Assembly: GCA_964521105.1 (NCBI GenBank)
Contig: CAZFPO010000002.1
Location: 22,422-86,421, forward strand
Reading direction: 5' to 3'
DNA length: 64,000 bases
Source: JAQUGA01 sp964521105
GTDB lineage: Bacteria; Bacteroidota; Bacteroidia; Bacteroidales; WCHB1-69
This document shows positions 9,696 to 18,987 of the stretch, in pieces (the first letter of the stretch is position 1; each line of letters begins with the position of its first letter). The notes under the pieces are model-generated. The model was given only the letters and a program-made list of their open reading frames with translations. It was not told the origin of the DNA and did not search any database. Made by a program: the position numbers and the translations under genes.

Positions 9696-10161
9696 TTATT
9701 GAACAAAAAGTTGAAACAAAAAAACTATTTTAACGTTAACATTTAACAATCCAAAATGGTTTAAGTGATAAACAATTTAACAGCAATTAAAAAGGCAAAA
9801 TCTAAAAAAACTTAAAAATGTTAATAAAATTTTATCAACACTACTTAATTTATATTAATTATAAATAGTCAAAATTCACATGTAATAAAAAATGAAATAT
9901 CACAAAATTTAAATTAAAAAAAAAAAGAAGAACAAAACAATCTCAATTACATATTGTTGATTTTCTGTTTTTTACAAAATTCTTTGAATATTAAACAAAA
10001 AAAATGTAACCATTTTACAAAAGAAAAAGTATAAAATAAATAGATGTTGAAACACGAAAATAAAAATTTGCATGAAAAAAAATTATCAACAGATGTTTGT
10101 TAGTTTAAAAAAAAAATCGTTATTTTAGCGTTTCGTTTCTAAAAGGAGTATAATATTCAAT
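9696..10161. other. Long AT-rich spacer before the T9SS operon
   Basis: 466 bases with no credible gene on either strand. It is very AT-rich with repeated A-runs. The last 70 bases hold the candidate promoter and ribosome-binding site of the secretion operon. The rest shows no hairpin or repeat that I could support. Confidence 0.6.
10096..10128 (+). promoter_or_regulatory. Candidate promoter of the T9SS operon
   Basis: TTTG at 10096-10099 and TATTTTAG at 10121-10128 are 21 bases apart, which fits the Bacteroidota -33/-7 layout with one mismatch in the -7 box (TTAG for TTTG). The start codon of the first gene follows 33 bases later. Confidence 0.5.
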
Positions 10162-11145
10162 ATGAAAAAAATGATGAAGAAACTATACTTATTGGCAATT
10201 ATGATTATTCCCTGTATCTATGTTATGGGGCAACAAGAAGCTCAATTTACACAGCATCCGTACACAATTTTACCCTTTAATCCTGGGTATGCTGGTAGCA
10301 ATGGAGCAATCTGTGTTAGCACGCTTTTTAGGCAACAATGGACAGGTTTTAAAGATCCAAACGGTGTCGGTACTTCGCCACAGGATATACTTTTTATGAT
10401 TGATGCTCCGGTAAAGATTTTAAGAGGAGGAATAGGCGTTTCAGTAATAAAAGATAAGCTCGGATATGAGGACAATATTGGAGTTAAGTTAGGATACGCT
10501 TATCGTTTAAATATTGGAATGGGTACATTAGGCATTGGGGTCCAAGCAGGTTTTTTAAATAAAAAAATTGATTTTACACGATTTATTACAATTCAACCTG
10601 ATGATCCAAGAATAATTAACAGACAAACAGAATCAGACATGTTAGTTGATGTATCCTTTGGATTATTCTATAAAGTTCCAAATCAATATTATTTAGGAAT
10701 TTCTTCTACCCAAATGTTACAACAAGAAGGCACACCATCATCAACTGGTGTTCAACTAAAGCGACACTATTTCATCAATGGTGGATATGAATGGATTTAT
10801 CCTAATGAACCAAGCTTAGTACTTGAGCCATCATTTTTTATTAAAACTGACTTTGTTTCGGCACAATACGATTTAACAGGAATTGCAAAATGGGACAATC
10901 GCTTTTGGGCAGGTCTTAGTTACCGTTTTCAAGATGCAGTTGCCATGATAGTAGGAGTTCAACCTTTTGCTACAGGCTCATTGAGCGGATTAAAAATTGG
11001 TTATGCATACGATTTAACCACTTCCGATTTAGGAAAACAAGGAAGGAGTTCGGGCAGTCATGAAATTATGTTGAAATACTGTTTTAACATTGACATTCCT
11101 CCCACTTTCCACAGTTATAAAAACACTAGAATGTTAGGAAATTAA
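10162..11145 (+). CDS. porP: PorP/SprF family T9SS outer-membrane protein
   Basis: 327 residues with a signal peptide ending at YVMGQQ. The opening QEAQFTQHPYTILPFNPGYA and GAICVSTLFRQQWTGFKDP are hallmarks of the PorP/SprF family, and the remainder reads as a barrel of alternating strands (GYAYRLNIGMGTLGIGVQAGF, FWAGLSYRFQDAVAMIVGVQ). In T9SS, PorP-type proteins sit in the outer membrane and link the machinery to PorE or to surface cargo such as SprB. Here the gene heads the cluster just upstream of gldK, the same order as porPKLMN in Porphyromonas gingivalis, so the general secretion form PorP is more likely than a cargo-specific SprF. An AAGGAG sequence lies 13 bases upstream of the ATG. 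Confidence 0.9.
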   Translation: MKKMMKKLYLLAIMIIPCIYVMGQQEAQFTQHPYTILPFNPGYAGSNGAICVSTLFRQQWTGFKDPNGVGTSPQDILFMIDAPVKILRGGIGVSVIKDKLGYEDNIGVKLGYAYRLNIGMGTLGIGVQAGFLNKKIDFTRFITIQPDDPRIINRQTESDMLVDVSFGLFYKVPNQYYLGISSTQMLQQEGTPSSTGVQLKRHYFINGGYEWIYPNEPSLVLEPSFFIKTDFVSAQYDLTGIAKWDNRFWAGLSYRFQDAVAMIVGVQPFATGSLSGLKIGYAYDLTTSDLGKQGRSSGSHEIMLKYCFNIDIPPTFHSYKNTRMLGN

Positions 11146-11203
11146 CAATATATAATAAATTTAGCAAACAATGCGTTTTAAATATATAAAATCAGGAGCA
11201 AAC

Positions 11204-12649
11204 ATGAAAAAAACCGTTGTAATTATAATGGCTTTAGGGCTCTTATCCGCATGCAAAAATAGCGGTAACGGAGAACTAACAGGTGTACAAGACCGACCAA
11301 TTTACACCTCGGAAGATCCACTTGGGATGCTTCACATTCCAATGGGTAGTTATCACATGGGTACTGGGGACCAAGATGTACCTTATGCGATTAACCACCA
11401 ATCTAAAGCAGTTTCGGTTCAAGCATTTTATATGGACGAAACCGAAATTACTAATAATGAATATCGCCAATTTGTAGAATGGGTGCGAGATTCATTAGCG
11501 CATTGCTTTTTAGGAAAAGCACTTGATGAGGCTGAAAACGAACACTTCGTTAAATATAGTTCTGGGGAAAACGAAGGGGAAGTTATAACGCCAAATTACA
11601 TTAATTGGAAAGAAGATATTGAATGGGATTCGGAAAACGAAGACTATCAAAATGCTTTACAACCATTATTTGTAAAAATTACAAACAGTCGTTTTTACCA
11701 TTATCGTCAAGTTGAACTTAATACTCAAATTCTTGACTACGAATATTGGTGGATTGATTTACGTAATTTTAAAGGTCAAGTTGAAGATTATGATGGCGTA
11801 AAAGACGGAATGGGTGGCTCGTACAAAGAACATGATGTAGCGGATGTTAAAACCCGTTTTAAAGGACTTTATTCTAATCGTCCTACGGGATATAATCAAG
11901 GTAAAAGTGCTTTTATTCGTCATGAAATTGTAAACATTTATCCTGACACATTGGCTTGGATACACGATTTCACCTATTCGTTTAACGAACCAATGACACA
12001 CAATTATTTTTGGCATCCAGCATACGACAATTATCCTGTAGTAGGAGTTAGCTGGCGTCAAGCAAAAGCATTCTGCCATTGGAGAACTCAATTAAGAAAT
12101 TCTTGGTTAATTTCGGAAAATGAATGGATGTTTGAAAACGATTTCCGTTTACCAAACGAATCTGAATGGGAATGGGCATCACGCGGAAGTTTTGCAATGA
12201 GTCCATATCCTTGGGGAGGTCCTTATGCACGTAATGCAAATGGATGTTTCTTGGGCAACTTCAAACCTGGCCGTGGTAATTATATTGATGATGGAGGATT
12301 CCATACTGTAATAGTTGGACACTATGCACCCAATGATTTTGGCTTATATGATATGGCAGGTAACGTTTCGGAATGGTGCGAAGACGCATTTGAAGAATCA
12401 GCATATAATTTTGCTCATGATTTAAACATGCAGTTTTCATATTCAGCATTAGAAACTGATCCAATTGTGAAAAAACGTAAAGTTATTCGCGGTGGCTCAT
12501 GGAAAGATGTTGGATATTATATGAAAACCTATGCACGTTCATACGAATACCAAGATACTGGTAAAGCATACGTTGGATTCCGCTGTGTTCAAACATTCTT
12601 AGGTCGTCAAAAAGGTGACAATATGAACAGCGCTTCAAGTGTTTACTAG
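11204..12649 (+). CDS. gldK: GldK/PorK, T9SS ring lipoprotein
   Basis: 481 residues. An upstream ATG at 11171 is in frame, but the ATG at 11204 has an AGGAG five bases before it and begins a clean lipoprotein signal (MKKTVVIIMALGLLSAC, lipobox LSAC), so it is the better start. The body is an FGE-sulfatase/C-type-lectin-like fold: MGSYHMGTGDQD, FYMDETEITNNEYRQFV, PVVGVSWRQAKAFCHWR, LPNESEWEWASRG, YDMAGNVSEWCEDAF and VIRGGSWKD. GldK is not an active formylglycine enzyme; with GldN it builds the periplasmic ring attached to the outer membrane. It is followed by gldL, M and N in the conserved order. Confidence 0.96.
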   Translation: MKKTVVIIMALGLLSACKNSGNGELTGVQDRPIYTSEDPLGMLHIPMGSYHMGTGDQDVPYAINHQSKAVSVQAFYMDETEITNNEYRQFVEWVRDSLAHCFLGKALDEAENEHFVKYSSGENEGEVITPNYINWKEDIEWDSENEDYQNALQPLFVKITNSRFYHYRQVELNTQILDYEYWWIDLRNFKGQVEDYDGVKDGMGGSYKEHDVADVKTRFKGLYSNRPTGYNQGKSAFIRHEIVNIYPDTLAWIHDFTYSFNEPMTHNYFWHPAYDNYPVVGVSWRQAKAFCHWRTQLRNSWLISENEWMFENDFRLPNESEWEWASRGSFAMSPYPWGGPYARNANGCFLGNFKPGRGNYIDDGGFHTVIVGHYAPNDFGLYDMAGNVSEWCEDAFEESAYNFAHDLNMQFSYSALETDPIVKKRKVIRGGSWKDVGYYMKTYARSYEYQDTGKAYVGFRCVQTFLGRQKGDNMNSASSVY

Positions 12650-12731
12650 ATTAAAAAAAGAATATAAACCATCAGGAGTATATATTAAAATTCATTATTA
12701 ACTAAATTCATTAACTTAAACAAAATTTATT

Positions 12732-13625
12732 ATGGGATTAAATGAGATTGTTAGAAGTAAAGGGTACAAAATGTTTATGGCCAAGCTTTATGGTATTGGT
12801 GCAGCAGTTGTAATTCTTGGTGCATTATTTAAAATTTTGCACTTACCAGGTGCCAACGAAATGCTTATTTTAGGTATGGGCACCGAGGCTGTTATTTTTA
12901 CATTTTCGGCTTTTGAACCACTTCACGTTGACTACAATTGGGCATTAGTATATCCAGAATTATCAATGGGAGAAGATGCACACGATGTTAAAAGTGACAA
13001 GAAAAAATCAGGATTATCAGTTACTCAAGAATTAGATAATATGCTTGCCGAAGCCAAGATTGGTCCGGATTTGATAGATAGTTTAGCAAAAGGTATGAAA
13101 AACCTTGGGGACAATGCTAATAAACTTTCTGGAGTAGCTGACGCTGCTGTTGCAACCGATGGCTATGTTTCAAATTTAACTAAAGCTTCTGAATCTGTTC
13201 GCAGTTTAGTTTCTGTTTATGACAAAACAGCAGACGCTCTTTCAAAAGACATGAATGTATCTGAAAACTATCTAAGCAATGTTAACAGAGCGGCTTCTGC
13301 TGTAGGTCAATTAGCAAATGTTTACGAACAAACTATTTTATCAATTCAAAGCGACAATAATTCCTACAATTCTGAATTGAAAAACTTATCTAAAAACTTA
13401 ACAGCTATAAATGCTGCTTATGAAATTCAATTACAAAATTCAGTTCAACATAATGAATTAACAAACAATATTCAACAAAACATTCAAAAGTTTACTGCTA
13501 ATTTGAATGAATCTGTTGAAAACACCATGAAATATAAAGATCAAGTAGAAAGTTTAACTAAAAATGTAAGCATGTTAAATACCGTTTACGGCAACATGTT
13601 AACTGCAATGAATGTAAACAGGTAA
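12732..13625 (+). CDS. gldL: GldL/PorL, T9SS inner-membrane motor protein
   Basis: 297 residues. Two hydrophobic helices lie at the N-terminus (about residues 18-38 and 45-62, including ILGALFKILHLPG and a conserved glutamate in MGTEAVIFTFSAFE), followed by a long cytoplasmic alpha-helical region rich in N, S and Q. GldL forms the pentameric stator around two copies of GldM; the proton-motive force acting on the membrane glutamate drives rotation in the known complex. The length fits PorL (~310) better than Flavobacterium GldL (~215). It lies between gldK and gldM in the same operon. A mini-protein resembling its N-terminus is encoded at 18811. Confidence 0.95.
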   Translation: MGLNEIVRSKGYKMFMAKLYGIGAAVVILGALFKILHLPGANEMLILGMGTEAVIFTFSAFEPLHVDYNWALVYPELSMGEDAHDVKSDKKKSGLSVTQELDNMLAEAKIGPDLIDSLAKGMKNLGDNANKLSGVADAAVATDGYVSNLTKASESVRSLVSVYDKTADALSKDMNVSENYLSNVNRAASAVGQLANVYEQTILSIQSDNNSYNSELKNLSKNLTAINAAYEIQLQNSVQHNELTNNIQQNIQKFTANLNESVENTMKYKDQVESLTKNVSMLNTVYGNMLTAMNVNR

Positions 13626-13673
13626 TTAATGACCTTTTTAAAAACAAATGTTAAACTAAGAAAAAAATAAATT

Positions 13674-15451
13674 ATGGGAGCAACAAATTGTCCGGAAACC
13701 CCCAGACAAAGAATGATAGGGATGATGTACCTCGTTTTAACAGCGATGTTAGCACTTAACGTATCGAGCGATATTTTAAAAGCTTTTGTAACTGTTGACG
13801 AAACATTATTAAAAACAAACGAAAATTTCGACCGTAAGGTTGAATCAAGCTACGCACAATTTGCATTAGCAAAAACCAATCAACCAGCAAAAGTAGGTCC
13901 TTTCTATGATAAAGCGATGGAAGTTAAGGCGGCTACTAAAAAAATGATTGAATTTATATTGCAAATTCGTTCTGAACTAATTTCTGAAGCAGAAGGTAAA
14001 ACTATTGATGAAGTAAAGAACTTTTCAGTAAAAGATATTGAAAAGAAAGACAACAAAGATGTTCCTCACAACTATTTTTTGGGAGCACCAAAAAAAGGAG
14101 AAGTTTTAAAAAATGAACTTGAAAAATATAGAGCAAAACTACTCAGTTTCGTTGCTGAAAATGCTAAAGCAGATTTTGATAAAAAAATTGGTTTGGATAC
14201 TAAAGGCCCATTCAAAGATAATAGTGGTAATACGATATCTTGGGAAGATTTTAACTTTGGCGAATCCATTTTGGCAGCAACTGTTACCCTCTTAAACAAA
14301 ATGGTAGGCGAAGTTAAAAATGCTGAATTTGATATTTTATCCTATTTAATGACTTCTATTACAGCAGGAGATTTTACCTTTGATAATGTATCGGCACGTG
14401 TAATTCCAAGTTCAAAACTTGTTTTTTCAGGCACTGATTTTGAAGCAGACATTATTGTGGCTGCATTTGACTCTAAATCAACACCTGAGGTTTATTGGAA
14501 ACCAGGTATCGACACTGCTACTGAAGCTATGATTGGTTCAATGACCAAAGTAGATGGTGAAAATGGCATGGTTAAGCTAAAAATACCAGCTTCAGGAATG
14601 GGCGAGCAAAAATTTGCTGGTTTAATAAAAATGAGAGCACCAGATGGAACAGATAAATTTTATTCATTCAAAGAAAGTTATTCCGTTGCAAAATCATCCG
14701 CAACCGTAGCTGCCGAAAAAATGAATGTACTTTATGCCGAGATTGATAATCCAATTTCAGTTTCTGCTCCAGTTCCACCNNNNNNNNNNNNNNNNNNNNN
14801 NNNNNNNNNNNNNNNNNNNNNNNNNNNNNNNNNNNNNNNNNNNNNNNNNNNNNNNNNNNNNNNNNNNNNNNNNNNNNNNATGTACTTTATGCCGAGATTG
14901 ATAATCCAATTTCAGTTTCTGCTCCAGTTCCACCCGAAAAAATTAGAGTTGGAAACAACGCTGGTTTAGCATTTAAAGGTTCTGCTGGTAAATATGTAGT
15001 AACTCCTCCAACATCAATGATTGGTAAAGAGGTTAATGTTACCGTTAGTGCCGATTTTGGTGGTAAATCTCAAAACTTAGGCGGAACAAAATTTAGAATA
15101 TTAAAAGTTCCTCAACCAATTATTAACATAGGCTCAATATCTGGTGGGAATGTTTCAGCTTCTGCCATAGTAAACAACCCTGTTGTTGCAAAAAAAACCG
15201 ATGGATTTGCTTATGATATGTCATGGAAAGTATCAGGATTTAATTATCAACTTGGATCAGGTAAAAACAAAAAATCTGGTACTGTTAATGGCAATAGGTT
15301 TCCTGGAGATTTAATAACAGCTATTAACAATGCCGAACCTGGCACATCACTTTTAATATTCCAAGTAAGAGTTTCTGCAACTATTGAAGGTAAACCTGTT
15401 AATATAAAAATTGATGAGGGAAGACTTGGTATTGGTGTATCTATAAAATAA
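13674..15451 (+). CDS. gldM: GldM/PorM, T9SS motor shaft; interrupted by an assembly gap
   Basis: GldM spans the inner membrane once (ILTAMLALNVSSDILKAF near residue 25) and projects a long multidomain shaft to the GldKN ring. The start is MGATNCPETPRQRMIGMMYLVLT, which is typical. The frame is broken by 100 Ns at 14780-14879, whose flanks are identical: 14725-14779 equals 14880-14934. Removing the Ns and one copy (155 bases) joins ...SAPVPPEKIRVGN... in one frame to the stop at 15451 and gives 540 residues, near the usual 510-520. The gene is therefore intact in the organism, and the apparent stop at ~14969 is an artefact. The C-terminal half includes the D3/D4 domains (EVNVTVSADFGGKSQNLGGT, PGTSLLIFQVRVSA). 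Confidence 0.93.
14725..14934. other. Assembly gap of 100 Ns flanked by a 55-base duplicate
   Basis: Ns occupy 14780-14879. The 55 bases before them are the same as the 55 bases after them (offset 155). A fixed run of 100 Ns with overlapping ends is the mark of a scaffolder that failed to merge two overlapping contigs. Confidence 0.95.
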
Positions 15452-15463
15452 CATTGAATTCAT

Positions 15464-15472
15464 AAAAGGAGG
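15464..15472 (+). promoter_or_regulatory. Strong Shine-Dalgarno sequence before gldN
   Basis: AAAAGGAGG lies five bases before the gldN ATG. Such strong sites are uncommon in Bacteroidota, where translation mostly does without them. gldK has a similar AGGAG at 11194-11198. Confidence 0.7.
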
Positions 15473-15477
15473 TTATT

Positions 15478-16464
15478 ATGAAAAACATTATTCAACTATT
15501 CGCATTTTTATTGTTTTTTAGCAGTTTGAACGCTCAAGTTGTTAACAATAACAATCAAGGAAATACTACTAATACTGCTACCCCAACAACTCCTACAAGC
15601 ACCGAAAAAAAACCTATTCGTAAACCTATTGATGGTATCTACGACAAAACACATATTTACAATAGAACTCCTATTCAATATGTTCCTTTGAGAGAAGCAG
15701 ATGCTATGTGGTCGAAAAAAGCATGGAGAAGAATTGACTTACGTGAAAAAATTAATCAACCTTTACATTTTCCAAATAGAGGTTTACTTACGTCCAAGTC
15801 ATCACAAGGAAATTGGTTGAGCTTTTGGGATGTAATTTATACAATGATTGATTCATCGGAAGTGAACCCTAATCCAGTATTAATTTACGAAGATGAGTTT
15901 TGTACAATTCCACTTTTTAAAGAAGAGGTACAAAAAAAATTAGGTTATGAAATGACTAGAGATTCTGTTGATGATGATGGAAATGTAATCATGCAGATAA
16001 AATATTATGAATATTATCGTAAAACTGATTTTTTAGCCATTGATTTAAAAGAAGTTTGGTTTTTGGATAAACAACGTTCGGTTTTAGATGTTAGAATCAT
16101 TGCACTAAGCCCTCAATTATATGTAGAAGATAATGCTGCAAATATTGCTGCAGCCATTGGTTCAAATGTCGCTATAGCTTCTGGTCAGAAATATTTTCAA
16201 CCCTTTGGTTGGCTTTATTTTCCCGAAATTAGACCTTTCTTAGCAAATAATGATGCTTTTAACAACTTCAATACTTCCGAAATGAAATCGTACGATGATA
16301 TATTTTGGAAGAGATTCTTCTCAAGTTATGTTCAACGTGAAGAAAACATCTATAACAACCGTGAAATAAGTAATTTTATATTAAACGGTATGGATCAAGT
16401 GTTAGAATCGGAACGTATTACAAATGAAATACGAAAATTTGAACACGATATGTGGGAATTCTAA
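15478..16464 (+). CDS. gldN: GldN/PorN, T9SS ring protein
   Basis: 328 residues with a signal peptide ending SSLNAQ, then a Thr/Asn/Pro-rich linker (about residues 22-45) and the conserved core with KPIDGIYDKTHIYNRTPIQY, LREADAMWSKKAWRRIDLREK, EVWFLDKQRSVLDVRIIAL and GWLYFPEIRPFL. The C-terminal region has SYDDIFWKRFFSSYVQREEN. GldN binds GldK and forms the large periplasmic ring of the secretion machine, and it contacts the GldM shaft. It is the last gene of the operon; a terminator follows 25 bases after its stop. Confidence 0.95.
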   Translation: MKNIIQLFAFLLFFSSLNAQVVNNNNQGNTTNTATPTTPTSTEKKPIRKPIDGIYDKTHIYNRTPIQYVPLREADAMWSKKAWRRIDLREKINQPLHFPNRGLLTSKSSQGNWLSFWDVIYTMIDSSEVNPNPVLIYEDEFCTIPLFKEEVQKKLGYEMTRDSVDDDGNVIMQIKYYEYYRKTDFLAIDLKEVWFLDKQRSVLDVRIIALSPQLYVEDNAANIAAAIGSNVAIASGQKYFQPFGWLYFPEIRPFLANNDAFNNFNTSEMKSYDDIFWKRFFSSYVQREENIYNNREISNFILNGMDQVLESERITNEIRKFEHDMWEF

Positions 16465-16488
16465 AAAATGTTTTCATAATAATCTCCA

Positions 16489-16517
16489 AAAAAACTCCTC
16501 ATTTCGAGGAGTTTTTT
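16489..16517 (+). terminator. Intrinsic terminator of the T9SS operon
   Basis: Arms 16489-16500 and 16506-16517 make a 12-bp stem with a 5-base loop, ending in a T-run. It follows the gldN stop directly. The T-run also provides the -7 box proposed for recG. Confidence 0.88.
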
Positions 16518-16524
16518 ATTTTTG
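16517..16524 (+). promoter_or_regulatory. Candidate -7 promoter element for recG
   Basis: TATTTTTG matches TAnnTTTG exactly, 17 bases upstream of the chosen recG ATG at 16542. It overlaps the end of the terminator. No -33 box was identified. Confidence 0.4.
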
Positions 16525-16541
16525 TAAATTATCGTAACATA

Positions 16542-18644
16542 ATGATAGATATTTTAAAAACATCCATTGAATTTTTAAAAGGAGTTGGTCCAATTAAAGC
16601 CGACATCCTTAAAAAAGAATTGAATATTTTTGATTACAACGATTTACTTCATTATTATCCATATCGGTACATCGACAAATCAATAATAAATAAAATTTCG
16701 GAGATTAATGAAAATGTAGGAATTGTACAGTTACGTGGGAAAATAATATCGTTAAAAATTATTGGTGAAAACAGAGCCAAAAGGCTTGTTGCCGAATTTA
16801 CAGATGAATCAGGTATTATTGAATTAGTTTGGTTTAATAGCATAAAATGGATTAAAGAATATCTAAAATCAAATCAAATATATTTAGTATACGGAAAACC
16901 ATCAATATTTGGAAGAAAATTTAATATTACCCACCCTGAAATTGAGGAGTTTAATCAAAATGACACTAATCTTTCAGTTCCATTTCAGCCACTATACAAT
17001 ACCACCGAAAAATTAAAGAAAAAAAACATCGACTCTCGGGCTATTTCTCGATTGATGCAAGCTTTATTGTTGCAAGTACAAGGCTTTATACCCGAAAACA
17101 TTAATTTTAATACTTTATCCGATTGTAATTTAATTAATCGTGAAGAAGCCTTACTTAATATTCACTATCCTAAAAGCAAACAATTACTATCGCAAGCAAT
17201 ATTTCGCTTGAAATTTGAAGAATTATACTTTAATCAATTAAAATTGCTAAAAACAAAACAAATCCGCTTGCTTAAGAATAAAGGACACTGTTTTGATAAA
17301 ATTGGAAAATATTTTAACGATTTTTATTTTCATCATTTACCCTTTGAGCTTACAAATGCACAAAAAAAAGTAATTAAAGAAATAAGGTTTGATATGAGAG
17401 GACCTGCTCAAATGAACCGTTTATTGCAAGGTGACGTGGGAAGTGGTAAAACGGTTGTTGCACTTATGGCAATGTTAATAGCTTTAGATAATGAGATGCA
17501 ATCGTGTATAATGACTCCTACCGAAGTATTATCACAACAGCATTATTTTACAATTACAAAACTATTAGAGGGAATGAATATAAAAGTTGAGCTATTAACA
17601 GGGTCAACAAAAGCTTCAAAAAAACGAAAAATTTTAGCAGAACTTGCATCAGGCGAAATTTCAATGATAATTGGAACACATGCACTAATTGAAGATGATG
17701 TTTGTTTTAAAAATTTAGGACTCACAATAATTGATGAGCAACACCGATTTGGAGTTGCTCAACGAGCAAAATTATGGAATAAAAACACTCCATCTCCACA
17801 CATTTTAGTAATGTCGGCAACACCAATTCCACGTACATTAGCTATGACACTTTTTGGCGATTTAAGCGTTTCGGTAATTGATGAGCTTCCTAAAAATCGA
17901 AAATCGATTACTACTTTGCATTTTTACGATAAAAGTCGATTGCAAATTCAAGGGATAATGAAACAGGAAATGGACAAAGGACATCAGATTTATGTAGTGT
18001 TTCCACTTATTGAAGAGTCGGTTAATTTAGATTTAAAACATCTACAAGACGGATTTGAGGCACTTTCGCACGACTTTCCCCTACCCGACTATGCCATAAG
18101 CGTGGTTCATGGTAAAATGAAGCCTTTAGAAAAACAATTTGAGATGGAACGGTTTAAAAATGGAGAAACCAATATTTTAATCTCGACCACAGTTATTGAA
18201 GTTGGTGTTGATGTTCCCAATGCTACAGTTATGATTATAGAGGATGCTCAACGATTTGGATTATTGCAGCTACACCAATTACGAGGAAGAGTTGGCAGAG
18301 GTGCCGACCAATCGTATTGTGTTTTAGTTACAGGCTATGACTTAACTCAAGATGGCAAAGAAAGAATTTCGGCAATGTTAAATACCAACGATGGCTTTGA
18401 AATTGCAAACCTTGATTTAAAGATAAGAGGACCTGGCGATATTGAAGGAACACGACAAAGCGGTTTGCTGGATTTAAAAATTGCAGATATTAGTAAAGAC
18501 GAAAAAATATTGCTTCTAGCCCGTAAAAAAGCTGAAGAAATAATGTCGGTAGACCCAGCACTTGAGTCAATTGATTATAATAAAGAAAAAAATTATTTGA
18601 CAGAGTTACTTAAAAAATCACCAAGTTGGGGATTTGTAAGTTAA
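16542..18644 (+). CDS. recG: ATP-dependent DNA helicase RecG
   Basis: 700 residues from the ATG at 16542 (MIDILKTSIEFLKGVGPIKA). An in-frame extension upstream to 16452 would overlap gldN and its terminator and is rejected. RecG remodels stalled forks and branches Holliday junctions. The wedge/OB domain with FLKGVGPIKADIL and HYYPYRYID covers the first ~250 residues. The motor has Walker A LLQGDVGSGKTVVALMA, the DEQH box IIDEQHRFGVAQR, MSATPIPRTLAMTLFGDLSV, and the motif VI QLRGRVGRG followed by the RecG tail. The length matches other Bacteroidota RecG proteins (~698). Confidence 0.97.
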   Translation: MIDILKTSIEFLKGVGPIKADILKKELNIFDYNDLLHYYPYRYIDKSIINKISEINENVGIVQLRGKIISLKIIGENRAKRLVAEFTDESGIIELVWFNSIKWIKEYLKSNQIYLVYGKPSIFGRKFNITHPEIEEFNQNDTNLSVPFQPLYNTTEKLKKKNIDSRAISRLMQALLLQVQGFIPENINFNTLSDCNLINREEALLNIHYPKSKQLLSQAIFRLKFEELYFNQLKLLKTKQIRLLKNKGHCFDKIGKYFNDFYFHHLPFELTNAQKKVIKEIRFDMRGPAQMNRLLQGDVGSGKTVVALMAMLIALDNEMQSCIMTPTEVLSQQHYFTITKLLEGMNIKVELLTGSTKASKKRKILAELASGEISMIIGTHALIEDDVCFKNLGLTIIDEQHRFGVAQRAKLWNKNTPSPHILVMSATPIPRTLAMTLFGDLSVSVIDELPKNRKSITTLHFYDKSRLQIQGIMKQEMDKGHQIYVVFPLIEESVNLDLKHLQDGFEALSHDFPLPDYAISVVHGKMKPLEKQFEMERFKNGETNILISTTVIEVGVDVPNATVMIIEDAQRFGLLQLHQLRGRVGRGADQSYCVLVTGYDLTQDGKERISAMLNTNDGFEIANLDLKIRGPGDIEGTRQSGLLDLKIADISKDEKILLLARKKAEEIMSVDPALESIDYNKEKNYLTELLKKSPSWGFVS

Positions 18645-18691
18645 TAATATTTGTGACTATTACCCCATGTTTAAGAGCCTAATAAAAAAAA

Positions 18692-18730
18692 TAAGAAATA
18701 ATTTGTATGTGAATTAAGAAATAATTTGTA
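18692..18730 (+). repeat. Two 16-base direct repeats upstream of the mini-protein gene
   Basis: TAAGAAATAATTTGTA occurs at 18692-18707 and 18715-18730, 23 bases apart. The segment holds near-matches to the -7 box. It lies 80-120 bases before the small gene at 18811 and may be an operator or a duplicated promoter. A 7-bp stem (TTGCACT and AGTGCAA) follows directly. Confidence 0.4.
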
Positions 18731-18810
18731 AATTGCACTCGTTTTTATAAGTGCAAAATTTAAAGTAATTCATTCGTTATTAAATTAATAAATATTTAAA
18801 CTTAATAATT

Positions 18811-18987
18811 ATGAAAAAATTAGTTTTTATCTCTGGTGCAGCTTCAATTTCTATTTCAGCATTGGGAGCTCTTTTCAAAATTTTCCACTTAACAGGTGGC
18901 TCAATATTAACAATAGCAGGGTTAGCTTTATTTGCATTAGTATTTGTTCCCTGTTGTGCAAAATTTTGGTACGATAGATTAAATTAA
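18811..18987 (+). CDS. 58-residue GldL-like membrane mini-protein
   Basis: An ATG at 18811 opens 58 codons ending with TAA at 18987. Two hydrophobic stretches fill residues 5-24 and 30-50, and the C-terminus is charged (CCAKFWYDRLN). The phrase GALFKIFHLTGG aligns with GALFKILHLPGA in the first transmembrane hairpin of GldL, with a matching turn and second helix; it lacks the GldL glutamate and the whole cytoplasmic tail. Bacteroidota carry many small membrane proteins with this GALFKIxHxxG hairpin, whose function is not known to me. It stands alone between recG and pheT, with its own leader. It is probably real, but there is no direct evidence of expression. Confidence 0.7.
   Translation: MKKLVFISGAASISISALGALFKIFHLTGGSILTIAGLALFALVFVPCCAKFWYDRLN

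Noticed and set aside
9696..10161. Small RNA or mini-gene before the T9SS operon
   Set aside because: Only A-runs and the promoter were found; no stable hairpin with a T-run and no coding signature.
11171..11203. Upstream start for GldK
   Set aside because: It would bury the lipoprotein signal; the ATG at 11204 has a well-placed ribosome site.
14880..14969. Separate small protein after the N-run
   Set aside because: The apparent MYFMPRL... peptide is the duplicated gldM sequence read out of frame after an artefactual join.
16452..16541. Longer N-terminus for RecG
   Set aside because: It overlaps the gldN stop and a strong terminator; the ATG at 16542 gives the length expected for the family.
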